The translations under genes and the position numbers were made by a program. Of a stretch of DNA of 6,256 bases, positions 1 through 5,125 are shown piece by piece. Each line of letters begins with the position of its first letter. The stretch's first letter is position 1. A model generated the notes under the pieces. It was not told the DNA's origin, did no database searches, and saw only the letters and a list, made by a program, of their open reading frames with translations. The DNA is from Christiangramia sp. (GTDB lineage: Bacteria > Bacteroidota > Bacteroidia > Flavobacteriales > Flavobacteriaceae), in the NCBI GenBank assembly GCA_024635735.1, contig JAGXII010000182.1:1-6256 (forward strand), read 5' to 3'.

Positions 1-883
1 CAATAGGAGAGCTATAAGATCGGTCTTCCTTTAAGATAAGAAAACCATTTTCAAGTAATTTGAACAGGCTCATCAAATAAACTGCTTTATTATAATCGTA
101 ATTATTGGCATATTTTGCCTGATTTATAATAGGGTTCCAATGGTATACCGCTTCAAAAAAGGCATTGAAGTCATAATCTTTTGGAACATAAAGTTTAGAA
201 ACATTTCGACAACCCAGCCCGTAATACCTGAAAATATCTTCGGCAAGAGCAGAAAGTTCTTCGTTAGTTTCTTTACCCGTTAATACGGCAACAGAATTCC
301 TGTTCTTTCTTATAATAGATGGTTTTCCGGCGAAGTAATACTCAAAATACCTCGAAGTATTATTGCTACCGGTCGCAATAACGGCATCATAATTTGTCAT
401 TTTTGAAACCCCGTCGGCAGAGTCGGGGAGGATCTCAATTTTACTTTTCCATTCGGGGGCTATAGCTTTAAGATAATCGGCAATAACAGGTAAAAGCAGC
501 TTGTCATTAGAAGATTGTTTCACCAGTACTTTATGACCACTTACAAGAACCGAAATAAAGTCGTGAAAGCCAACCAGGGGAATATTACCCGCCATAATGA
601 TACCCACAGTTTTCGCCTCTTTTTCTGGAAGATCATAATTTGACAGCCATTTTTGAAGGTTATTTTTTGTTAAAGCTTCGCTCCATTGTTCAAAAGAAAA
701 AAGTACATTTTCCAGAGTAAACCAGCCATTATAGTGAACAGCAGCCTCAATTTTTTCCTTCAGCAATTCAAAATATGGATCGTTATGAGGCAGCTTATCA
801 TCTTGTTCAAAACCAGATCTTTTGTATTGGCTCAAAAACCGGCCGAGGCTTTCCAATTTTTCTATACGCTGCTCAATTGTCAT
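1..883 (-). CDS. Acyl-CoA reductase, LuxC family (C-terminus beyond the window)
   Basis: The minus strand is open from an ATG at 883 to base 1, giving 294 residues and no stop. The product belongs to the LuxC/acyl-CoA reductase branch of the aldehyde dehydrogenase superfamily, which reduces fatty acyl-CoA to aldehyde with NADPH in the cytosol. Visible landmarks are GNIPLVGFHDF at residues 99-109, the VLVKQSS nucleotide-binding-like stretch just after it, ATGSNNTSRYFEYYF in the middle, and GLGCRNVSKLYVP around Cys225, the expected thioester-forming cysteine. Family members have roughly 350 residues, so about 60 are missing at the edge. The start is firm: an in-frame TAA lies five codons upstream (898-896) and the next Met is near residue 97. 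It diverges from a ferredoxin gene, a pairing I recall from other flavobacteria. No luxD or luxE is visible, so a role in bioluminescence is unlikely. The physiological substrate is unknown. Confidence 0.9.
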   Translation of the reverse strand, partial: MTIEQRIEKLESLGRFLSQYKRSGFEQDDKLPHNDPYFELLKEKIEAAVHYNGWFTLENVLFSFEQWSEALTKNNLQKWLSNYDLPEKEAKTVGIIMAGNIPLVGFHDFISVLVSGHKVLVKQSSNDKLLLPVIADYLKAIAPEWKSKIEILPDSADGVSKMTNYDAVIATGSNNTSRYFEYYFAGKPSIIRKNRNSVAVLTGKETNEELSALAEDIFRYYGLGCRNVSKLYVPKDYDFNAFFEAVYHWNPIINQAKYANNYDYNKAVYLMSLFKLLENGFLILKEDRSYSSPI

Positions 884-890
884 CTCCTTA

Positions 891-922
891 TTTGTTTAAG
901 AACTGGATTGGGTTTAAATTTG
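891..922 (+). promoter_or_regulatory. Promoter of the ferredoxin gene
   Basis: TTTG at 891-894, a 20-base spacer, then TAAATTTG at 915-922 match the Bacteroidota primary sigma pattern (-33 TTG/TTTG, -7 TAnnTTTG) exactly. Transcription would start near 926-929, giving a leader of about 20 bases before the ATG at 948. Confidence 0.7.
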
Positions 923-932
923 TGCAAATTTA
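915..932. repeat. 18-bp palindrome holding both -7 boxes
   Basis: TAAATTTGTGCAAATTTA is two 8-base arms, TAAATTTG and CAAATTTA, around TG. Each arm is a perfect -7 element for one of the two divergent genes. The symmetry may come simply from two promoters facing each other, or it may also serve as an operator for a dimeric regulator. The sequence cannot tell these apart. Confidence 0.75.
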
Positions 933-954
933 GAATAAAAATAAGCTATGGCAA
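925..954 (-). promoter_or_regulatory. Promoter of the acyl-CoA reductase gene
   Basis: Read on the minus strand, TTG at 954-952, a 19-base spacer and TAAATTTG at 932-925, followed by CAC, fit the Bacteroidota promoter pattern. The -33 element lies inside the first codons of the ferredoxin gene. The start would be near 921, with a leader of roughly 37 bases. Its footprint overlaps that of the opposing ferredoxin promoter almost completely. Confidence 0.6.
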
Positions 955-1301
955 TTATAATAACCGATGAATGCATCAATTGTGGCGCCTGTGAACCGGA
1001 GTGTCCTAACACTGCAATCTATGAAGGCGCAGATGACTGGAGATATGCAGACGGAACAGATCTAAGTGGCGACATAGTACTTCCTAATGGAAAGGCCGCT
1101 AATTCCAGTGAAGCCAGGGAACCACTTAGTGACGAAATCTATTATATAGTACCCGACAAATGTACCGAGTGTGTTGGTTTCCATGACGAACCACAATGTG
1201 CAGCCGTTTGTCCAGTGGACTGTTGTGTGCCAGATCCTGCAAATGAAGAAACGCAGGAGCAACTCATGTCAAAGCAAAAATTTATGCACAACGACGATTA
1301 G
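948..1301 (+). CDS. 2[4Fe-4S] ferredoxin
   Basis: A 117-residue cytosolic electron carrier with two [4Fe-4S] clusters. The first motif is CINCGACEPECP, with Cys at 9, 12, 15 and 19. The second is the longer Cys72-x2-Cys75-x8-Cys84-x3-Cys88-Pro type known from Allochromatium (Alvin-type) ferredoxins. About 50 residues rich in Asp, Ser and Gly separate the two, and two more Cys follow at 92 and 93. The acidic C-terminal tail has no further motif. Upstream bases are A-rich, as usual in this phylum. It diverges from the acyl-CoA reductase, so it might supply or take electrons in the same metabolism. That is inference, because LuxC-type reductases normally use NADPH. A strong terminator follows the stop, so the gene is probably monocistronic. 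Confidence 0.93.
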   Translation: MAIIITDECINCGACEPECPNTAIYEGADDWRYADGTDLSGDIVLPNGKAANSSEAREPLSDEIYYIVPDKCTECVGFHDEPQCAAVCPVDCCVPDPANEETQEQLMSKQKFMHNDD

Positions 1302-1310
1302 TTGAATCAA

Positions 1311-1365
1311 TTATAAAGGAAAAAAAAAGACCTGCATCGTGCAGGTCTTTTTTTTTCCTTTATAA
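1311..1365. terminator. Bidirectional rho-independent terminator
   Basis: A perfect inverted repeat has 26-base arms at 1311-1336 and 1340-1365 around a TCG loop. Its core is AAAGACCTGCA-TCG-TGCAGGTCTTT, with A9 on one side and T9 on the other, so each strand gives a GC-containing hairpin followed by a U-tract. It sits between the convergent ferredoxin (stop at 1301) and FKBP (stop at 1375) genes and should serve both. Confidence 0.92.
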
Positions 1366-1374
1366 AAAACGCTA

Positions 1375-1803
1375 TTACTTGATCTCTACCACCTCAAGGT
1401 CAAAGATAAGATCTTTACCTGCCAAGGGATGATTTCCATCAACCACAATAGAATCTTCTTTTACTTCTTTCACCACAAGGTTCATTTCGCGACCGTCGGG
1501 GCTTTTAGAAACCAATCCCATTCCTGGTTCCGGCTTAATTTCGTCAGGCAACTGGCTCTTGTCAACTTCCTGAATTAACTCTTCCCTTGGAGCTCCATAA
1601 GCTTCTTCGGAAGGAATTTCAATGGTTTTCTTTTCGTTCTCTTTCATGTCGAGCAAACCTTTTTCAAAGCCTGGGATCAATTGTCCCTGTCCCATGGTAA
1701 ATTCGATTGGCTCTCTTTCCAAAGAACTATCAAAAACCTGCCCATCGGTAAGCTTTCCGGTGTAGTGTACTCTTACAGTGTCATTTTCTTTAACCTGACT
1801 CAT
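1375..1803 (-). CDS. FKBP-type peptidyl-prolyl isomerase, SlyD-like
   Basis: A 142-residue cytosolic prolyl cis-trans isomerase and chaperone of the SlyD type. The FKBP fold begins with VRVHYTGKLTDGQVFDSS (residues 10-27) and continues through LIPGFEKGLLDMKENEKK (42-59) and EEAYGAP (66-72). An insert-in-flap chaperone domain spans roughly residues 73-120. The FKBP core then closes with GNHPLAGKDLIFDLEVVEI (123-141). Expected active-site positions Tyr14, Phe24, Asp25, Ile43, Tyr69 and Phe134 are present. Unlike E. coli SlyD, it lacks the His/Cys-rich metal-binding tail and ends right after the last strand. It has no signal peptide. It converges on the ferredoxin gene and has a clear promoter of its own about 100 bases upstream. 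Confidence 0.94.
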   Translation of the reverse strand: MSQVKENDTVRVHYTGKLTDGQVFDSSLEREPIEFTMGQGQLIPGFEKGLLDMKENEKKTIEIPSEEAYGAPREELIQEVDKSQLPDEIKPEPGMGLVSKSPDGREMNLVVKEVKEDSIVVDGNHPLAGKDLIFDLEVVEIK

Positions 1804-2087
1804 AATAAATATTGTTTATCAATTAAAATTCGGGAAATGGGAATTAAACAGAAAATAAAAAGGATAGACCTTCCATGTGCTGAGAAATACTCATTTCGAA
1901 GGTGCAAAGGTATCAATTATAAGACGGACGACCAAAGAATGACCCTCTTAGTCAATTACACCTAAAAAATTGTAGGGCAGGTCAAAATAATTAGAAATAA
2001 TTGGAGTTTACTAACGTAATTTAAAATTCTCTCTTAAAGGAGGGTTAAGACTGAAGCTATAAATTGTAAAATGCCTTATTTTTTAGT
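1804..2087. other. Non-coding gap between the FKBP and 3D-lipoprotein genes
   Basis: This 284-bp AT-rich gap holds the FKBP leader and promoter on the left. In the right 150 bases I see only short AT repeats (AAATAATT twice near 1984-2001) and no exact promoter for the plus-strand lipoprotein gene. The nearest -7-like sequence is TAAATTG near 2060-2066, one base short of the consensus and without a -33 partner. I found no convincing small gene or RNA on either strand. Confidence 0.5.
1905..1936 (-). promoter_or_regulatory. Promoter of the FKBP gene
   Basis: On the minus strand, TTTG at 1936-1933, a 20-base spacer and TACCTTTG at 1912-1905 match the Bacteroidota consensus exactly. The -7 box is followed by CAC, as at two other minus-strand promoters in this window. 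Transcription should begin near 1900, leaving a leader of about 97 bases before the ATG at 1803. Confidence 0.75.
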
Positions 2088-2567
2088 ATGTTGGTATTAA
2101 TGTTCTCTATTAAACTCATTCTAAAATGTCTGGTACTCCCTCTGGTTTTTGTGGTTGCTCTAGGAAGTTGCGAAGAACCCGGAGTTGAAAATATTAATTT
2201 AGAAGATTGGGAAAAGTTAACCGTTACGGCTTCTGCCTACAATTCTCTAAAGCGACAGGGAGAAGGAAATCCGTTCATAACGGCTTGGGGAGATACTCTC
2301 CATGTAGATATCCAATCTATTGCTGTCTCGAGGGATCTTATTAAAAGAGGACTTAAATATAAAACCCCTGTCAAAATTGAAGGTTTTGAAGGTTTTTTTA
2401 TTGTTAATGATAAAATGCACCCCAGGTGGAGGAACAAGATTGACATCTACATGGGGGTAGATAAAGAAAAAGCCCTAAAGTGGGGAAGAAGAAAGGTAGA
2501 AATTGCCTTTCCCGAAATAGAAAAACCGAGAGAGAAAAAATTAATTACAGATGGTAAAAGTAACTAA
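2088..2567 (+). CDS. 3D-domain lipoprotein
   Basis: This 159-residue protein starts with a lipoprotein signal peptide: Lys9 and Lys13, a hydrophobic stretch to residue 25, and the lipobox LGSC with the lipidated Cys at 28. The mature part is a 3D (Asp-Asp-Asp) domain of about 95 residues, the fold of the MltA C-terminus and of YuiC-like proteins. It runs from LTVTASAYNS (44-53) through AWGD (Asp69), IVND (Asp108) and KIDIYMG (Asp119) to ALKWGRRKVEIAF (129-141). Related proteins act on peptidoglycan, so a lytic-transglycosylase-like role at the envelope is likely but unproven. The usual DTGG-type stretch after the second Asp reads DKMHPRW here. The basic, Glu-rich C-terminus overlaps the PAP2 gene by 17 bases, so the two are probably co-transcribed. 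Met5 (2100) is another possible start; I prefer 2088 because it has A at -3. Confidence 0.85.
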   Translation: MLVLMFSIKLILKCLVLPLVFVVALGSCEEPGVENINLEDWEKLTVTASAYNSLKRQGEGNPFITAWGDTLHVDIQSIAVSRDLIKRGLKYKTPVKIEGFEGFFIVNDKMHPRWRNKIDIYMGVDKEKALKWGRRKVEIAFPEIEKPREKKLITDGKSN

Positions 2568-3321
2568 GAAATACATCAATGATTTTGTTGAATTTTTTAA
2601 AAAGCATGTTTCCAGAAGCCACCCCGATTTTCCTTTTTACCTCTTAATTTTCATTGCATTTTTAATTTTTGTTCTGGGTACAAATATTTTTGTCGAATTA
2701 ACTCAGCAGGTTCAAGGAGAGACTATTGACGATTTCGACAATAAAATAACCGACTTTGTCACCTCTTTTAGAACACCTGCACTTAACCACTTTTTCCAGT
2801 TTGTAACAGATCTGGGGGATGTGTATGCTTATATAATAGCGACTACCATTGCCGCTATCTTCTTCTTTTTTAAGCTAAAAAATAAAAAATTCATTCTTCA
2901 ACTGCTAGGAGTAGTTATTCTATCGGCTTTAGCTAATATGGCCTTAAAAGAAGCTTTTAACCGTGCCCGTCCTACTATTGAACACATGGTAGTTGTAGAA
3001 ACTTTGAGCTACCCAAGTGGTCATGCTATGAGCGCCATGGCTTTTTATGGCTTTCTTATCTATCTGGTTTTTAAAATCAAAATGAGTAAATGGCTTAGGC
3101 TGTTTCTAGCAGTTCTTTTCTCTGCACTTATAATTTTTATTGGCCTTAGCAGGGTATATCTTGGAGTACATTTTCCATCGGATGTTGTAGGAGGATTTGT
3201 TGCAGGATTGATATGGATCGCCTTTTGCGTGGTGCTTTTCAATATTATCGACCTCTTAAGGCAAAGGGATATACGGTATAACAGTAGGGAAGAAGAGGAG
3301 GAGAATCTGGAGACTGACTGA
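2551..3321 (+). CDS. PAP2-family membrane phosphatase
   Basis: A 256-residue integral membrane protein of the type 2 phosphatidic acid phosphatase family. The catalytic signature is complete: Lys133-x6-Arg140-Pro141, Pro155-Ser-Gly-His158, and Ser200-Arg201-x5-His207-x3-Asp211. His207 is the expected nucleophile and His158 the acid. About six hydrophobic helices are visible, near residues 29-49, 93-107, 115-131, 163-175, 183-199 and 213-233, with the active-site loops between the later ones. The C-terminus is charged and Glu-rich. Members dephosphorylate phosphatidic acid, phosphatidylglycerol phosphate or undecaprenyl diphosphate (PgpB-like). The substrate cannot be read from the sequence. 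Translation starts inside the end of the 3D-lipoprotein gene, which suggests translational coupling. The pair would fit envelope synthesis and lipid-carrier recycling. Confidence 0.92.
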   Translation: MVKVTKKYINDFVEFFKKHVSRSHPDFPFYLLIFIAFLIFVLGTNIFVELTQQVQGETIDDFDNKITDFVTSFRTPALNHFFQFVTDLGDVYAYIIATTIAAIFFFFKLKNKKFILQLLGVVILSALANMALKEAFNRARPTIEHMVVVETLSYPSGHAMSAMAFYGFLIYLVFKIKMSKWLRLFLAVLFSALIIFIGLSRVYLGVHFPSDVVGGFVAGLIWIAFCVVLFNIIDLLRQRDIRYNSREEEEENLETD

Positions 3322-3331
3322 TATTTTCTTA

Positions 3332-3339
3332 TATTTTTG
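3332..3339 (+). promoter_or_regulatory. Possible -7 box for the CPBP gene
   Basis: TATTTTTG fits TAnnTTTG and lies 53 bases before the ATG at 3393, just past the PAP2 stop. No good TTG/TTTG is seen 17-23 bases upstream, so the gene may instead be read through from the PAP2 gene 71 bases away. Confidence 0.35.
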
Positions 3340-3392
3340 TTAGAGACCGACTCGGTATAAAATCAAATTTCTATCTTTCTTTAAATCTTAAA

Positions 3393-4025
3393 ATGAGCCC
3401 TAGAAATTTTTATAATTCTACAGCCTATATGGTTGTTGAGTTTATATTATTCTTTGTCTTTTTCCCATTTATAGCCAATGAATTTCTTGATGGCTGGTAT
3501 AAAATTATTCCACTTTTTATAATTGCATTTTTTTTCCTTTTTCTGATGTTAAAGGATCCATCCTTCGACAGGAAAGTGCTTACAAGGTTTAACAGGGATT
3601 ATCTGGGGAAAAGTATTGCCAGAATGATTGTTATTACTCTTCTTCTGGTGTGGTTTACGTTTTGGATCTTTCCAGAGCTTTTCTTTGTGTACCCTATAGA
3701 AAACTTTGAGAGTTACGTCATTACCTTTTTTTTATATCCGGTAGTATCAGTTTTTCCACAGGAGATCATTTATAGGGTTTATTATTTTCACAGATACCAC
3801 AAGGTAGTACCTGAAAAATATCTTCTAATGTTGAGTAACGCCATCATTTTTGGATTAACTCATTTTATTTACGCCAATTGGGTTGCACCCATTGCGACAT
3901 TTTTTGCCGGCTGGATATTTCTTTACAATTATTACAAAACAAGGAGTTTACTCAACGTGAGTCTGGAACATTACTTCTATGGTCTTATTATGTTTACCAT
4001 AGGATTTGGATATTTTTTCCAATAA
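3393..4025 (+). CDS. CPBP-family intramembrane protease-like protein with altered motifs
   Basis: A 210-residue multi-pass membrane protein with hydrophobic segments near 12-30, 36-53, 74-93, 106-122, 143-160, 163-180 and 194-209. It resembles the CPBP (CAAX protease and bacteriocin-processing, Abi/Rce1-like) family. FPQEIIYR at 121-128 stands for motif 1 (EExxxR), FGLTH at 153-157 for motif 2 (FxxxH), and SLEHYFYG at 190-197 for the third, normally HxxxN. Two usual residues differ: Gln123 in place of the first Glu, and Gly197 in place of Asn. It may be a protease subfamily with its own pattern or an inactive relative; I recall QE-type members in Bacteroidota but cannot check. The A-rich bases before ATG 3393 suit this start. 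It lies 71 bases downstream of the PAP2 gene and ends 8 bases from a convergent small gene. Its substrate is unknown. Confidence 0.78.
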   Translation: MSPRNFYNSTAYMVVEFILFFVFFPFIANEFLDGWYKIIPLFIIAFFFLFLMLKDPSFDRKVLTRFNRDYLGKSIARMIVITLLLVWFTFWIFPELFFVYPIENFESYVITFFLYPVVSVFPQEIIYRVYYFHRYHKVVPEKYLLMLSNAIIFGLTHFIYANWVAPIATFFAGWIFLYNYYKTRSLLNVSLEHYFYGLIMFTIGFGYFFQ

Positions 4026-4033
4026 AAAGACCA

Positions 4034-4168
4034 TTAGATTCCAAGGTTAGATAAGAGCCACCAAAGGATTATAAAAACTATTATGGTGCCAAAGCAACCA
4101 CATCCGGTTTTTCCTCCAAGTTTTTTGGCTCCCCAACCTGCCAATAGGGCTCTAATGATCTTTCTCAT
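4034..4168 (-). CDS. 44-residue single-pass membrane protein with a CGC motif
   Basis: This short minus-strand gene, ATG at 4168 and TAA at 4036-4034, is below common length cut-offs. The product begins with a basic stretch (MRKIIRALLAGWGAKKLGGK), then TGCGCFGT with Cys23 and Cys25. One hydrophobic segment follows (about residues 27-40, IIVFIILWWLL), and the end is SNLGI. The charge pattern predicts the basic N-terminus in the cytoplasm. A-rich bases precede the start, as usual in this phylum. I recall similar tiny Gly-Cys-Gly-Cys membrane proteins in Flavobacteriaceae but know no function. It is convergent with the CPBP gene (8-base gap) and divergent from the SMP-30-like gene. The Cys pair could bind metal, form a disulfide or be modified. 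The opposite strand is also open here but encodes an implausible Pro-rich product. Confidence 0.7.
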   Translation of the reverse strand: MRKIIRALLAGWGAKKLGGKTGCGCFGTIIVFIILWWLLSNLGI

Positions 4169-4294
4169 AGCAATTTTTCTTTGTGTAAAAATATGTTTAA
4201 CACGCATTCAGTGTACAGGGTTTAGGATATGTTTAAACAAAACCTATAAACCTTTATTAAAATGACATTTTTGAGTAACTTGAAAACAAAAACA
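4169..4294. other. Divergent intergenic region with a repeated 10-mer
   Basis: This gap between the minus-strand miniprotein and the plus-strand SMP-30-like gene must carry control signals for both, yet neither side has an exact TAnnTTTG box. It holds ATATGTTTAA twice in direct orientation (4191-4200 and 4228-4237, 37 bases apart). The second copy runs into the palindrome GTTTAAAC (4231-4238). These are candidate regulator sites only. Confidence 0.4.
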
Positions 4295-5125
4295 ATGGAA
4301 CGATTTATTTTACTTTTGTTTTTATGCGGAATAACAGTAACAGGACAGGAACAATCTATAGCTCCTGAAATTAAACTTACCGGCTTTAGTCACCCGGAGT
4401 CTATTATCTACGATGAAGCAAGTGAATATTTCTATGTCTCCAATATGGCAGACAGAACAGAAGGAGATGGTTATATTTCAAGGATCTCCCGGAAATGGAA
4501 AAAGCAGGAGCATGACTGGGTTAAGGGATTAAATGATCCTAAAGGACTCGTGGTTAAAGGTGATCGGCTTTATGTCACCGATGTTACTGTTTTAGTTGAA
4601 ATTGATCTCAATACAGGAGAAATCCTTCGCCGTATTCCGGTGGAAGGCGCACAATCCCTGAATGATCCGGCTATTGATGAGAGGGGAAATATTTTCTTTA
4701 CAGATCTTGCCGGAAACAGCATTTTTTATTTAAACGAAACGGATGAAGTCGTTTCCTGGTTGAGTAGTCCAGAACTTGAGAAGCCTAATGGATTATGGGT
4801 AACCCCGGAAGTAATTCTCGTTGCCGGATGGGGTGAAGATCAAAATGGCAACTTTCTTAAGGCTGACCGCACTACAAAAGAGATCAGCAGGATATCGATG
4901 GAAGGGATCGGGAATATGGATGGCATACAGCCAAAAGGTAGTGAGGAATTTTTTATCTCAGATTGGGCCACGGGGAAGATATATTCTATTGATATGAACG
5001 GAAATCTAACAGTAATCCTTACTTCAGAAAAAAGTTCGGGGGATATCCTTTATCTCGAGGATGAAAATAAACTCTATCTTCCAATGAACCATCAGAATGA
5101 GATTTGGATCTATAATTTGAAATAG
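4295..5125 (+). CDS. Secreted SMP-30/gluconolactonase-like beta-propeller
   Basis: A 276-residue protein with an N-terminal signal peptide (MERFILLLFLCGITVTGQ), followed by propeller-type repeats throughout: ESIIYD, GLVVKGDRLYVTD, GNIFFTD, GLWVTP, EFFISDWATGKIYSID and NKLYLPMNHQNEIWIYNL. It matches the SMP-30/gluconolactonase/LRE group of six-bladed propellers. The four metal-ligand positions of that family can be placed at Glu35 (HPES), Asn123 (LNDPAID), Asn165 (KPNGLW) and Asp209 (NMDGI). A metal-dependent lactonase or related esterase exported to the periplasm is therefore plausible; the substrate is unknown. An in-frame ATG at 4262 would add 11 polar residues before the signal peptide. 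I prefer 4295 because it places the signal peptide at the N-terminus and has an AAACAAAAACA leader. No sugar genes lie nearby. Its stop directly touches the stop of the convergent gene. Confidence 0.85.
   Translation: MERFILLLFLCGITVTGQEQSIAPEIKLTGFSHPESIIYDEASEYFYVSNMADRTEGDGYISRISRKWKKQEHDWVKGLNDPKGLVVKGDRLYVTDVTVLVEIDLNTGEILRRIPVEGAQSLNDPAIDERGNIFFTDLAGNSIFYLNETDEVVSWLSSPELEKPNGLWVTPEVILVAGWGEDQNGNFLKADRTTKEISRISMEGIGNMDGIQPKGSEEFFISDWATGKIYSIDMNGNLTVILTSEKSSGDILYLEDENKLYLPMNHQNEIWIYNLK

Noticed and set aside
881..889. AAGGAG directly before the acyl-CoA reductase ATG as a Shine-Dalgarno site
   Set aside because: The spacing is zero, too short to work, and this phylum rarely relies on Shine-Dalgarno pairing. 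An upstream in-frame stop still fixes the start.
686..970. A 94-residue plus-strand open frame
   Set aside because: It lies antisense to the start of the acyl-CoA reductase and across the promoters; the product resembles nothing and the reductase frame is clearly the real one.
1062..1262. A 66-residue minus-strand open frame
   Set aside because: It is wholly antisense to the ferredoxin gene, whose cluster motifs are unmistakable.
1681..1965. A 94-residue plus-strand open frame
   Set aside because: It starts antisense to the FKBP gene and runs through that gene's leader and promoter; no domain or credible composition.
2071..2100. Nine-codon frame ending at the start of the 3D-lipoprotein gene as a leader peptide
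   Set aside because: It is too short and its codons are ordinary; no hairpins or repeated amino-acid codons support attenuation.
4083..4265. A 60-residue plus-strand open frame rich in Pro
   Set aside because: It is antisense to the 44-residue membrane protein, which has the more coherent sequence; this one has no recognisable features.
4262..4294. Upstream ATG for the SMP-30-like gene
   Set aside because: It would put 11 polar residues before the signal peptide; the ATG at 4295 has a better leader and a normal signal sequence.
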